From assembly GCA_017607445.1 (NCBI GenBank), contig JAEVHH010000005.1, forward strand, positions 501,001 to 565,000: DNA of 64,000 bases. The letters run 5' to 3'. Under the pieces are notes generated by a model. The model was not told the DNA's origin and ran no database searches. It was given only the letters and a program-made list of their open reading frames with translations. Numbering within the stretch: position 1 is the first letter of the stretch; each line of letters starts with the position of its first letter. The position numbers and the translations under genes are program-made. Below are positions 1 through 12,400 of this stretch, one piece after another. The stretch is from Histoplasma ohiense (taxonomy: Eukaryota > Ascomycota > Eurotiomycetes > Onygenales > Ajellomycetaceae).

Positions 1-209
1 GTTTGTTGTTTACTTACTCGATTATTAGAGTTACCGTAGACTTTCTGATCCATGGCTCTGCATTTGTTTATTGTTCATCTAAGGTTTAAGCAAAATACTA
101 GTATAAAAGGAATAATTTTTCAAAATTTGCCCAATCTTCCGTACTCGTTCAGTCTGCCCTTTGCAATTGCAATTTCCAACTAGCCAGTTGCCAGGGTAAG
201 GAATTGCTG

Positions 210-212
<3 letters not shown>

Positions 213-243
<31 letters not shown>

Positions 244-265
244 AAAAATATATATATATATATAT
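213..265. repeat. Poly-T run and adjacent (AT)n microsatellite
   Basis: A run of 24 T at 213-236 is followed by an A-rich link and about nine AT dinucleotides ending near 265. These are simple-sequence tracts, likely polymorphic in length and prone to sequencing error. Confidence 0.9.
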
Positions 266-845
266 GCAATCATTTGCGAAAAAAACCGGCTGCATCTGCT
301 GCTGGTGGGGTGCTTCCATCAATGATGACTCTGATGAGGGGTAGCTCATCTTAAAACGTAACCATCCATTCATTCATTCTATATTATCAACGTTTATAGA
401 TCCTTTTGTAGAAAATTGGGCTGGCAGGGGAAAAAAAAAAAATAATAACAATAAAAAATAAAAATAAAAATAAAAACTCCCTACGTGTGCCTCTGGCACC
501 TCTGTTCAATCACACTGCCCACACATAACTACGCCAGCTGCGCCTCCTCTCCGACACAGCCGGAAACGGATAGTTATGGTGCCAGTTTACGCAGGAAAAT
601 GTGCGTGACTCGGCGAGCTGAAGGGAGAATCGCGTCATCATTGGGCATCGCGCGCACGGAGGAGGAAGGGGGGGGGAGAGGTAAAAAGGGAAAAGGAAAG
701 GGGAAAAACAGCAAATGACGGGAAAAAATTTAAAAATAAAAAATAAAAATAAAAATTCAATGGAGGGGCGGCGGCGACATAAGGGATGTAGGCTGGGGGA
801 GGGGTTGATCACAGTCGGATTTTGCAAAGGGCAGGGAAACTTGAC

Positions 846-906
846 CTTTTTTTCGTCCCCTTTTTCTTCCTTTCTTTTCTTTCCTTCTTTTTCCTTTTCT
901 TTTTTC
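846..906 (+). promoter_or_regulatory. Pyrimidine-rich tract
   Basis: About 60 nt are almost purely C and T on the + strand. CT-rich stretches commonly lie just upstream of transcription starts in filamentous fungi. No convincing + strand gene follows within 1.5 kb, so the role is unclear. It could serve an unannotated transcript with a long leader. Confidence 0.3.
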
Positions 907-2686
907 ATGTATACTCCATATGACGAGAATGGAAAAACACCCCTCTGGCAGTAATCGAATTTCCGCTTTTGGAGCCCGGATGGGTTTCGAGATGGGATGC
1001 ATTCATTGTCTCTTTGGGGGTGCGGAAGAGAATCGTGGAAGGGCCGTGGGGAGGGACCTGGAAGTATGGAGGATCATGATTTATCTATCGGCCATGCTTC
1101 AGAGATCATATCACCGACCACTGTATGTGAGCATGGAAGACAACATGAAAAGTACTAGTACTTGTATTGTGGTATGGATCTTGGATCGCAGATCACGGAT
1201 CACGGGCAGTTGGATATGCAGGATACTAGCATCCAGCAGGGAGAAGAATGGCTGCGCTGGTCTTGTTGGTGCGATAGTTAACTAGATCTCGACAAAAAAT
1301 AATAGGAAAATAGAAAAATAAAATAAAAATAGTCGGCTCGGTGACTTTCTCAAAAAGCATATTTAAAAATGTACTCCGTAGCGTACGCTGTACTCCGTAT
1401 ATGCCCACTCAATTCTTCACTACTAACCCCGATCAGTATCCCCCCTCCCGCCATCCCACCCCACTGACTGACTGACACACAGGAATCCGAGATGAATCAT
1501 GGGATTCCCCCAATGCCGCCAAAAAGCCAGATGCAAAATCGGAGGAGGAATTGCTCGTCATCATCCCTGCTGACGCTCCCCAGCACACCCCGGCAGGGAT
1601 GGGCGATCTGGCACGCCATTGGGCCGCGCAATGGTGGGAGGGGGAGGGGGAGGGCAGGGCAGTTTGACAAAAAGTTGAAAAATTGCGAAAATTGTTGCAA
1701 AAAAAAGACACCAGAGGCCCAAGGAGACGGCAACCCAACATTCGCCCATGACCACTGTTTTCTTGGCGGGCCGGCTGGCTGGCTGGCAAAGAATGTGCTG
1801 CTCTCCAGAAAAACATTGAGGGAGTGCGGGGGGTGAGATCATATGCGACAGCCGTTACAGGAAAAGGCTGCGCTTATTGATATCCAATGTCGATGGGTTC
1901 GCCGTTGCCTGCATTTAGCGATCTATCTATCGAACCACGCCCATCAGGATACCATCCAACGCGTAGAGCCTGGGGCAAGGATGGTAGGTTAGGTGTGAGG
2001 ATTGACTGGATTGGATTGGATAAGTTCAATACCAGAGCCTGCCTACTAGGTATTAACCAGACCCAGGGGCAATACTTTAGAAATGGAGTCCCCCAGACAT
2101 GCCCTGAGCGTCTTCTTGGAGACCTATTTGATATGTAGTTAGTATGTAGCAGTTATTCTAGCTTATGTATGTATCTCTGACAGATGGGCGCCGTTTCAAC
2201 CAAGGTTAAATGCTTTCTGCAAGCTAGCTGGACAGTGTGGCTATAATGAAAGGTCTGGCTGGGTGTCTCGAATATTAATTACCTCCGAGGGGAATTCTAC
2301 GGCTCGATGATTCAGCAGCTTTCACGAAAGTTTACAGCAGTTAGCAGAACTTGGGATAACGTTTGAGATGTCTTCGTCTAGCTGGATAATTCTTCTAGTA
2401 TACTAGCTAGTAGCTGCGATGAGTAATATGGACGGTGTGGGTGAGAAGGATGCAAGATTCGACAGAAAAATTGCCAGAGCAAGATAATAAGATAATAAGA
2501 CTCGCGAGCCGATAATTTAGCTGTACTGGTAACCTCGTGAGGGAGGAAAGACGCTCTTGTGTTTTTTGGTTTGTTTGCACTTCTTTGTCTCCGCGCCTTC
2601 CGTTTCTTTGAAAGCGAGATCGCTACCCAGGAATGGGCGGAAGAAATAGGGGGATCACATTCTGAAAGGATGTCAATTAGCAAAGG

Positions 2687-2690
<4 letters not shown>

Positions 2691-2717
<27 letters not shown>
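2691..2717. repeat. (TA)n microsatellite
   Basis: About 13 TA dinucleotides lie roughly 75 nt beyond the arginyl-tRNA synthetase stop codon, inside its likely 3' untranslated region or terminator. Confidence 0.9.
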
Positions 2718-2720
<3 letters not shown>

Positions 2721-2792
2721 ATCGTCCTGGGAAGAACATAACTATGGAGTGACAAAAGGGGCAGCGGGAAAAGGGAGTATGATGCAAAAATC

Positions 2793-5159
2793 TTACCGCT
2801 CGACCGGATTCAACCCTAACAACCGCATCCCGTTATGCAATACCTGTCTCGCACAGTCATACATCGCCATACGCGCCTTCTTCAGCTCAGGCTCGCTCCC
2901 AACAACCTTCAACACATCGTAGCCCGAGCTAAGTACGTGCGTCATTCTGAAAAGGTACGTAAGGATAGTCGTGGGCTCGAGCGTCTTGGTCGTGTTGAAC
3001 ACGACGTCCGGCCAGGACGCGAGTAGCCGGATCAGGTCGATCGCATGGGGCTCGGTGAGGAGACTGAGGTTCGCGGAACTCAGCTCGGAAGGGTCAATTT
3101 CGGCTTTGCGGGTCATGGAGCAGAGGCGAGCGTGGGCGTATTGGAGATAGGGGCCAGTGTCGCCTTCGAAGGATGTCATGTCATCTAGGTTGAACTCGTA
3201 GCCGTTGATTCTGTGGATTACTGGTATGTTAGGAGGTAGGTACGAGAGGGGAATTTAAGCGAGTTTTCCTCTTTTGAAAAACAATATTGAGGGATGAGGG
3301 GGATGTTTATCGACATACCGCTTACCGCTCATATCCTGGACCATCACCGACGTGATTCCCAAGATATCAGCTGTCTGTTCAGGATTCGCAACCTGTTCGT
3401 ACTTGGCAGTGTTCTTCTTCATCACCTCGTGCATCTTCTCGCCAACGTCCTTGAGGATATCGTTGAGGAATTTAACAGTACCCTTACGAGTGCTCATTCC
3501 CCGAACCATACCGAAATTGACATGCTGGCATCGGTTCGCTAGATCTTTCCGACCCACAAGCTCGGTGACCTTGAATAGCTGCGCGAGATGGAGATCCTGC
3601 TGGGCGGCAACTACGTAGAGCATTTTGTCGAAGTGGAATTCTTCATCTCGCTCGACAATGGCTGCAATATCTCGAGTCAGGTACAGGGGTGTGCCATCCT
3701 TTCGAACCACAATCGCTTTGCCCAATTTCTTCGCCCCATGCTTAGCAAAATCGACAATCACAGCGCCCTCAGACTCTTCTGAGACTCCCGTTTTTGCCAT
3801 GGCCTCATATGCCTTGGCAAGGCTTTCAGGCTTAACTTGCGATTCACCGGAGTAGCGATCGAAGTCGATATTGAGGCGGGCATAGGTTTCCTTGTACTTC
3901 TCAATACTCAAGTCGCGGAATCGTCTCCAGAGCACGAGGGCTCCTTCATCACCGTCTTCCATGCTCTTGAAATACCGACGCGCTTTTTCATCATAGCTGA
4001 CATCAACCTTGGCTTGCAGCTCCTTCTCTAACTCAGTGGTATCCTCACTATTTTCTTTCTTTTGTTTAATCTTCTCTTTGAGTTCCTTAATGGGAACCTC
4101 CTGCTCGGCCACGTCCTTGTTGATTTTAACATAGACATCAAACAAGTGATTAATAGGATCCTTAATCAGCTCCTCCTCATTTCCATACTTTTCATAACCG
4201 TTTGCCAGGAGACCGTATTGCTTCCCCCAATCACCAAGATAATTCATTTTGATCACATCCCATCCCATCACAGTGTAGAGGTTGGCCAAGAAGCCTCCGA
4301 TAATCGTACTTCGGAGATGGCCAGCATGGAACGGCTTCGCGATATTGGGAGATGAAAACTCGACAATAATTTTCTTCTTGCCCTTTGATGGGTCAGCAGG
4401 ATCCCGAAGGCCGACGTTCGCGTTTGTGCCATATGTTGCTCTGTTCTTCAGAATGGAGCTGATAACGGTTTTTGTGAGGGGTTCTGGCTTGAAGTAGAAC
4501 TGTATATGTGTGCCTGAGACAACAGGTGTGCCAATGAGGTCTGACGGAGGAAGGTTTTCCACAATCTGTGCCGTAACCTCGGCTGGCTTCTTGCCTTTAA
4601 TTTGTAGAGCGGGGACCTAGAGTAGGAGGGGAATCAAGCAGAAAATAGAAAAATAAAAATTAGCTACGAGTTAGCTACGAGAGCCAGGTCAAGCTATATT
4701 TTTGATTGCTAGGATGTGCGCAAGCCATACCGCTAGAACTAAATCTCCTTTATCTAGAGAGTTTGTCCATTGTATTTTGGGGTACACAGACAGAGAATCA
4801 ATCCCAAGCGCCGCCCCTACGAGCTCCGAAACATGCACGCGGTATGTGTCGACGGGGTTGACAGCGGGGTAGCAATTTGGATACTTGGACACCTCACTCG
4901 TGGTAGAGTGAATTGAAAGCTGGGCCACGGTGGGCGCCGAATCTGCCGTCATGGCTGTACGGGAGCGTTGATGCTGGTTCTGTGGTGAAAAGGAAGTATC
5001 GCGGGGTGTGCTGGAAGAGAGGGCACGGCGTTTAGGGAAAGGTGAGCAGTTCAATCGGAGGGTAGAAAACCGAACTACCTTGTTAAGCACCGGGGCAGGG
5101 TACGGTTGGAATATAGATTTCGGAATGAAGAATGCGCCGTAAAAAATTGGCTGGCGCAT
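2793..5159 (-). CDS. Arginyl-tRNA synthetase, probably dual cytosolic/mitochondrial
   Basis: Charges tRNA-Arg with arginine (class I synthetase). Exons on the minus strand: 5159-4731, 4616-3319 and 3210-2793, giving 714 aa with canonical GT/AG introns of 114 and 108 nt. The protein has the N-terminal Arg-S additional domain and the class I HIGH-like site FHAGHLRST in exon 2. The C-terminal anticodon-binding domain contains DTGPYLQYAHAR. Two in-frame starts are present. ATG 5159 adds 69 residues that look like a mitochondrial presequence, basic and Ser/Thr-rich with one acidic residue. ATG 4952 (MTADSAPTVAQ) would give a cytosolic form of 645 aa. The first ATG has T at -3, the second has G at -3, and no other ATG lies between them, which favours leaky scanning. 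Many relatives end in PVERM, whereas here the stop follows PVER and overlaps GTAAGA, so a tiny extra 3' exon cannot be excluded. Confidence 0.93.
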
Positions 5160-5679
5160 ATACGCTAGTTCTTGGGGTTTATTCTTGAACCGTCTTTGGG
5201 TTTTGTCTCGCAACTTGTTGTAGACTTGCGGCTCGAAAAGTTACTCGCAGTGGGGAAGGCGGTGAATGACTGATACGGGCAGAATATTTAATATCAGACA
5301 AGGATTCGTTGTGAATTTGGACTTCTACCTTGCGGTATGTATTTATGATAAGCAGCATAATAAATTCCATAGAATCTTGAATGACACAGGTATAACGGGG
5401 GTATTATAATTGGCTATTCGTATGTCAATTATCCAGTCTCCCATATGTACTAGTACTAGTAACTTTGTGTTGAAATCCTGCTTCCCAGAAGCGATCATCA
5501 GCGCTAGATCTAAGACCAAGACTCCCCCATTCTATTGCAAGTTTCCAAAAACAGGATCAATGCCATGCGCTCAATTGAAGAGAGAAAAGCTATGAGTGTA
5601 CGACACAATTCCTAACAGTCGCCAAAGAACTCCATCATTCCACTGCCAGGGGCCGAATCCAATCCCGTACATCTGGTGA
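5160..5679. other. Intergenic, cytochrome b5 reductase 3' end / ArgRS promoter
   Basis: This 520 nt stretch separates two genes on the same (minus) strand. It should contain the synthetase promoter and the reductase 3' untranslated region. I see no exact TGACTCA (Gcn4/CpcA) site and no further gene. Confidence 0.5.
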
Positions 5680-6877
5680 CTAAAAGCAAAATACCTGGTC
5701 CTCTAGTTTGCTGACGAGTCCAGCCTTCTTGAATCCCAGGGACTCAGTTGCTTTCTTCATGGCGCTAACCATGGGAGGTGGTCCGCAGATCAAGACCTTT
5801 GTATCGGGCGCGGCAGCGGGGAGTTTGGCCTAAAAAAGAAAAGTATTTAGTTAAGCAAATGTTCAAGAAACCGAGGGACAAAATCCTAGACCACCACCAA
5901 CTTGAGACTGACCCTGATCATATCTGGAGTAACGAAGCCAACGCCACCTTCCCAGCCCTCTGGTGGGTTGTTTAATACATAGAAAACTCGGAATCCATCA
6001 TCCTCCTTCGCCAACTGGTCCAGTTCATCTTTTAGGAGTATGTCATCAGGGTTGACGTTGGCAAATATCAGATCAACCTGGGTGGTGTCGTTGCCTCCGT
6101 TCCGCGGCCTTCCTCGGATAATAGCTTTAATGATTTGGAGCATTGGCGTAATGCCGGTGCCGCCAGCGATCATACCAATTTTTTTAACCATGTTGGGGGT
6201 ATAAACCATAGCTCCTTTCGGACCTCGAACCTTCATAGTTTGGCCAATGCGCAAGCCAGCAAGATGTTTCGAGATGTTTCCTTGAGGATATGCCTTGACA
6301 AGAAGGTCGAAATAACCTGCTTCCTGGTCCGAAGAGATAGGGGTATAAGATCGCATGATTTCTTTTGTCTGGCCCTCGATAGTTGCAGCGAGAGAAATAT
6401 GTTGACCAATGGGTAAACCAAGGATATCTGTTGGGCGCGGGAGGGCGAAGCGGTAGATGGCGACATTGTGAGAGACGATGGTTTTCTCTTTCAATTCAAA
6501 GTTTTGGAATTCGGTGGGATTGAGAACCTTCCGTTGTCCTGTAGAAAAAGCAAGGGAAGAAAAAACCATTGTTAGGCTGCAATGTCTCCAATGCCCAGGA
6601 AAAGCTGGGGTCTGCATGCCAGATACTGAAAAGGGGGATTCTATCTCACTGTTGCTAAACACTTTCCACCCAGACAAAATCGCGGCGAGAGCTGCTGCGT
6701 AGGGAAGCCATTCCTTCTTCACAATGGCAGTACCGAAAATCAGGAGAGCGGACGGGATATACATGCCGTTGATTGCTTCGCTTGAAGTCCAGGAACTATG
6801 GTGCAACCAGAAAAAAGGAGTCAATTTTCCAAGTGAGACTGTGAAGAAATTGAAGAGGGACTGAGATCTCACCTCAT
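5680..6877 (-). CDS. CBR1: NADH-cytochrome b5 reductase
   Basis: FAD enzyme that passes electrons from NADH to cytochrome b5, on the ER or outer mitochondrial membrane, for sterol and fatty-acid modification and diphthamide synthesis. Exons on the minus strand: 6877-6873 (5 nt), 6795-6650, 6538-5913 and 5829-5680, giving 308 aa, the family's usual length. An N-terminal membrane anchor follows MSSWTSSEAINGMYIPSALL. The FAD site RSYTPIS, the NADH motif GGTGITPMLQ, CGPPPM and the terminal VFCF are all present. The start is chosen from splice signals: ATGAG is followed by GTGAGA, and the resulting N-terminus resembles the fungal family, which usually begins MS. It is divergent from the GIG1-like gene. 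Start confidence is moderate and the family call is strong. Confidence 0.93.
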
Positions 6878-7957
6878 AGTTAAACACCCTCAGGGACCCC
6901 GACAGAGACAACAGGAATTATCTTGCAACAGAACAAACGGGCGGGGCGGGGGTGTTTAAGGAGAAGAACGGCGCTTGGAGTTGTTTGACTGAACTTACTC
7001 TGGAGAAAAATGGTGAGAAATGTGGCGTTACGCATTGAAGTTGTGCACCGAGCTCCTTAGGCGCATAGGGTTTAGCGCCTCTTAACTTAAACCTTCTACG
7101 CTCATATGCTGAACTTATTGTGTCCAAATTTGTTTACACATTACTGGAGAATAGCAACATTGCCATTGAATACCAGAAAATTGTTTGAAGCACTAACATC
7201 CTCCGAAATTTCATCACCGTCTTACGTTTGGGAGGAGCGCAGATGTGGTGGTAACTAGTAATTATGTGGTTTTAACAGACGGATTAGGCCCTCTGGAGCG
7301 TCGAGTCAAAATGAGCCTGGAGTTTATCCTGGAGGCTGTTTGGCATCTTCTATTCATTTGAACTTTTAGAAAGTGGGACAGACGAGTTGCAATAATAAGT
7401 TTCGATGGTATAAGGCCGCTTTGGCAGAGACTAACAATTAAAATAGCCTTTAAAGGTGCATATACTGATTTGACAACGAAAAATGCACACAAGATGCAAT
7501 TCTTTGGGCTGAGAATTAAGCTCATAAAATTGAATAGGGGGCAGGAACGGTTATCTACTTCCACCCTGCGATCGAGTTTGTGAACTGGGAATATTTACAA
7601 CGAGTACTAGTAACTACTTTAAGACCGCATATTTTTTACATTTAATTCAATGAAAAATACCAAATAACTATAGTAAAGTTTAAGTACGATTTATCTCTAG
7701 TGATAATAGAAGACCTGAACGCATGTGGTTTGCGAATGTCGCTGTGGGAAAATTTAAGGTTAAGCTTAGTCTGTGATTCGGGTAAGGCTCAGTGCCCAAT
7801 AACCTTAACCAGACAACCAAGCATACAAGAACACCACTCCTGGCAACGTTGACGAACCTCTGCCCCTCTCTAGCAATATTGCCTTCGTTTTTTTTGTCCG
7901 TATCAAATTCGAGATCAATTTGGCGAAGTCATACACCCATTAGTACATCTGAGAAAC
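6878..7957. promoter_or_regulatory. Divergent intergenic region CBR1 / GIG1-like
   Basis: About 1.1 kb between two outward-facing genes, so it should hold both promoters. Small open frames occur on both strands without family resemblance. No specific operator was recognised. Confidence 0.4.
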
Positions 7958-8686
7958 ATGGGAGATATACCTCCTCAGCCTCTTAACCCGACATCCGCCC
8001 CCTTCAATCTCACTGATGTTGACCGCCATGTCTTCTCTCAGACGGATGATGAGTTCGTCTATCACGATTGGGCTGATCTCAAGAGCATCATAGGTCCGTC
8101 GCCACCACAAAACCATTTTCCGTTGAAGGAAAACCAAGGAATCCCTCGTCGTTGACTCATCCTAGCCGCAAATAACCTTGAAGTATTCAGGCGCAAGCCC
8201 AGTGACCTACGGCGCTACATCGCATGGACAACGGACATTAAGGCGCAGTACGGATCGATCACAAATTACATCTGTAAGGAGCGGCTGCGATGGCAGCTTG
8301 ATAGTTCTACTCCTCAGGCCTTTCAGTGCCGAAACCCAATTCCATTTGCAGATCCCAGTGATTACAAGATCCTGCGCAATGACTGGCCCTACGGCGTCAC
8401 TTCAGATATCACGCATCTAGTGATATGGCTCAAAAATAGTATCCCTGTTAGGGAAGACAGCGGGGATATGACTGAGGAATCGCGTACCCTCATTAATGAT
8501 TTTGTTATGCGAACGTTTGTTGCTAGGCTTGAGAAGCTCTTTCGTGATGCGAAAGATAGGGTTTTGTGGTTCAAGAATTGGTCATCCCTGCAGAGCGTGA
8601 GAGCGGTTGAGCATGTCCATGTCGTTGTACGTGATGTCCCTGATGAGATTATTACTGAGTGGACCGGGGAACATGCGAGAACTTAG
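7958..8686 (+). CDS. GIG1-like (N-acetylglucosamine-induced protein 1, DUF3605) protein
   Basis: Two exons, 7958-8093 and 8166-8686, encode 218 aa. The 72 nt intron has GT and AG ends, and splicing gives the continuous frame ...LKSIIAANNLEVFRRKPSDL. Conserved family stretches are visible: LTDVDRHVFSQTDDEF near residue 20, RRYIAWT, YGSITNYI, NPIPFADPSDYKIL, NDWPYG and VLWFKNW, then VEHVHVVVRDV near the end. The family is named for GIG1 of Candida albicans, which is induced by GlcNAc. The biochemical function is not known. It is probably cytosolic, with no signal peptide or membrane segment. It is divergent from CBR1 and convergent with SMC3. The name comes from remembered family similarity, not a search. 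Confidence 0.85.
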
Positions 8687-9442
8687 AGTGTGTGCACCAG
8701 CTGTTTCGCATTATGTTAGAGCCAGGGAAAGTCCTGGTCGTTTTGACGCTTCAGGGTTGCTTCTTTAATATTTAGACCTGTCAGAATTGATTTCCAGTTA
8801 CCTCTTTCTGGTTATTCGTTAATGGGCTCAATTGAGCGGTTTCTACTTACTGTCCACGTCCACACTGCCTATCCGCCCGCTTATCCCGCCAAACTACCCT
8901 TTCCTCGAAGAGTGCATTGATTACCATTTTATATTTTTAATGGGAATCGACTTCGCTTCTTACAACGTTTTTTATTGATATTTCACGCTTATTACCGTAG
9001 GATTGATAGGAAAAGAGAGTAGCTTGAGGTACATGTGAGGACATCTCAGTTCTTATCGAGAAATAAATTACAGAACAAATCAAGGGGTAAAATCAAGAAA
9101 AAGGCCGGCAACTGCTACGGAGCAAATAAATAAAAGAACAATTGACGAGAAAATATAATGTATCTCAGAAGACGTAAGAAAGCATAATGACAATCACTTG
9201 AAATAGGCTGAACCGTCCCACATAATGGTCGAGAAGGGGACTGGTAGAAACGGGGCAATACATTGAAGACTAAGAGCAGAAAAAAATCATAGGGATAAAC
9301 AACCGTTACACCGGAGCCATAAAAGTGAGAACCAATCTGCCAGAACTCCAAGCCATCCACAATCAAGGAAAAATGCAGGGAAGATGCACGTATGATAAGG
9401 TGCAACTCTGCTGATGGAATATATGCCTTCCTTATGCCTTTA
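8687..9442. other. Convergent intergenic region GIG1-like / SMC3
   Basis: About 750 nt between two converging genes. It should hold both 3' untranslated regions. It is A/T-rich, and no gene, tRNA or repeat was recognised. Confidence 0.5.
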
Positions 9443-12400
9443 TTATGACTTTTGCTCCTCCACGAACTTTAGCGCCTCGTCCCTCGATACTACGTCAATG
9501 GAACTAGCTTTATGGCGGAAACTGACGCCATAGCACTTCTCTGCAACGAGAAGCATCTCCGGTCGGAATGTCGTGCAGATAAATTGGCCGTTGGTCTCTT
9601 CAGCGATGGACTTGAGCATCTGTGCCACAGCAGTCCGATACTGCGCATCAAGGTTCGCGTCGATCTCATCGAAGAGGTAGAAGGGAGCTGGGTCGCAAGC
9701 TTGGATGGCAAAAACAAGGGCCAAAGCGCAAAGACCTGTTGTTTTTTGGTTTTCGGGTTAAATATTGAGTTTTGACTGAACGAAAGGCGCTTTTGAAGGG
9801 GTAAGGAAGGGGGATTCATCTATAGCACTCACTCTTCTGTCCTCCACTGAGTTGTTGGATGCGCTGCTGGTCGTCATGCTTGCTGTTGAAGCTCACACTG
9901 ATGCCAACGCCAACATAGTTCTCCACACTATTATTCCGTGCTTCCTCTTCATCGGAATCCAGCTCATCTTCTTGCTGATTTCTACGATCCGTCTTGCGTT
10001 GGATAATCAAACGACCTCGGCCTGCTGGGACTAGTTTCTCGAAAATCTGAGCAAACTCACGCGATACCTGCTTGAAGGTCAGTTCGATGGCTGCGTCCTT
10101 GCGATGATCCAGAACTGTAATCAGCTCTTCAATTGATTTTTGGGAAGAGTCAAGTTCTTCTCGTCGCTTTGTCAATGTTTCTCGCTGTTTCGTGAAACCG
10201 TTATACTGTTCAAAGGCTTGTTTGTTGACATGTGAATACTTCTTCAGCGCTTCATTGACTTTGTGCAGGCGTTTGACCACTGTATTGGAGTCTGTGTTCT
10301 TGAATTTTGTAAAAGCATCGTCAGGGAGGACGCCAAGATCGCGAATGTTTGCACTACATTCGGCTGCTTGCTTTGTCAACGCAGCTTTCTTCTGCATACT
10401 TTTTTCCATTCGTCGTTGATGCTTTTCCATAGACCTAGCTAGGTCTTCCAGTTCTCGTTTGATATCAGCCTTGCGTTGTTCTAGCTTGGACAGATCGGCC
10501 AATCCTGATTCCATGGATTTCTCCAGTTTCTCGAGACGGAGATCGAATGAGTCTAGGGATTTTCTATGACGATCAATTTCCCGTTGGCTCTCCTTGAGAT
10601 TCCCATGTGTGCTATCACCGCCAGTTTCAAGTTCGTGGCCAATCAACTGATCTAGTTTCGGGTTTAAGTTTTCACGTAACTCAACTTCAATGACAGATTT
10701 GCTGGTTTCAAGTTCGCTGCGGCTACTGGATAGCTCTGAATGTTGACTTCTTAGTTCTTGGACAGTTGAATTGAGAGATTCAAGTCTCGCCTCTTCCGCA
10801 TTTGTGAGGGCTTTCTCAAAATGTGTCGATAGTTCTTCTTCGTGGGCAGTTATTTGATCACTCAATGTTTTAACATTAGCCTCCATGTTTCGGAGGGCAC
10901 GTTGTTTTGCTTCCAGAGTATCCATCTTGTTCTGATGCATGTCACGCTTGCTCTTAATCTCTTGACGTAGTGGGATGTTGCTGCTTTGCAACTGCTGTCT
11001 CTTCTGTTCGAGCTTTTGCAGCTCCCCTACAGCTCTAGTAATCAATTGATCCATTTTTTCGAGCTCCCTTCTGATCTCGACACCCCGGTTCCGCTTGGAT
11101 TCGACCTCATCTCGCCATTTGGTAACAACCTTCAGACCTTCAAGGCGAGATTGGCGAGAGTCGTGGAAACCACCGGACAATGCCCCTCGTTTGTCCGACC
11201 GATCGCCTTCCGGAGTGATGGCATTGACGCCATGACTCCGAGCATATTGTGCGGCGACTTGAAGATTGGGACAAATGATAGTCTTGCCAAAAATTTGCTG
11301 GAATGCCTTTTCGAATGTTTTATCGTACACCAGCTTTTCGATAATCGGGATGGTGTCGCTGGCACGTGGCACATTTGCGGGTTTGGGTTTCAGTCGATTC
11401 AGTGGCATAAATGTGACTCGTCCCAACTTTTCTTTTTGTAGCACCTCCAATATCTTCGTTGCAGTTTCATCTGTGTCGACAACATAATGAAAAAGGCTCT
11501 GGCCGGCGGTTACTTCGACAGCAGTGCGGTACCTTTCATTGACGTCAAGAATCTCAGCAACAGTCCCGTATGCACCTTCAAGGTTAAGTTGTCTTTTAAT
11601 CCGGCGGACAGCGGCAAGGCCCCGGCTTGTATTATGATCCATCATATGAGATACGTTCCTTTCTGCACGGTCTAGTTCCTGAGAGGCATTGGATATGATG
11701 GAATCGAGACGTGCTTCTTCTCTCCACAGCTCCCTACTTGTTTATTAATATATTTTCTTGAAAAAAAAGAAAAATGATGAACTTGGTTAACATACTTTCT
11801 CTGGTCCATTAGTCGATCTCTTTCATCCTTTGCACCCTGGACCTCCTGCTCCATCGACTGTAAAGCATTGCCTCTACCATCGAGTTGCTTACGCAACTTT
11901 TCGATCTCGGGCTCGAGGAGAGCAATATCATTTACGAGTTGCTTGATTTCTTCTTCCGTTTGCATCCTTACAGCCTTGACTGTTGAAAGTGACGTATAGG
12001 TGTCTTGGATTTCCCGTTGAAGCCATTTATCTCGTTCCGATTTATTTCTGAATTTGGAATTGCGCCCTTGTTTTGCGTACAGACGCTGTCTCGCAGTTTC
12101 TGCTTCGTCCAACTTCGCTTTCACCTCTTCTTCTTGCTTCTGCTTCGCCTCAAACTCTGGAAGGATCTTGCTGAGCTCCTTTTCGCGTTCCTTGATCGCT
12201 GTTTGCACCGTCTTCAAATTCGCATCATGACGGGCTTTAGCTCGCTGTGCAGCTGATTGTCCCTCGGAAAGGGATTTAGCCCGCAGTTCAGCCTGTGCCA
12301 GCACTCGCGATACGTCGCGGCGATCCTCCTCTATTTGCGTCTTTTCCACTTTGAGAAGTTCTACTGCTTGTTTTAACTCTGAAATTTCCGCGTCTATCTG

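Larger units (their letters stand above)
1..2792. other. Gene-poor, low-complexity region
   Basis: No gene is recognised here. Short open frames of 60-130 codons occur on both strands, but none resembles a known family and many are driven by A/T or G/A runs. The stretch holds a run of 24 T (213-236), an AT dinucleotide run (about 248-265), AAATA/TAAAAA-type repeats (about 430-475 and 730-755), a pyrimidine tract (about 846-906), two copies of TACTCCGTA (1372 and 1391) and a TA run (about 2691-2717). Part of it may be promoter or leader for a gene outside the window. Confidence 0.6.
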
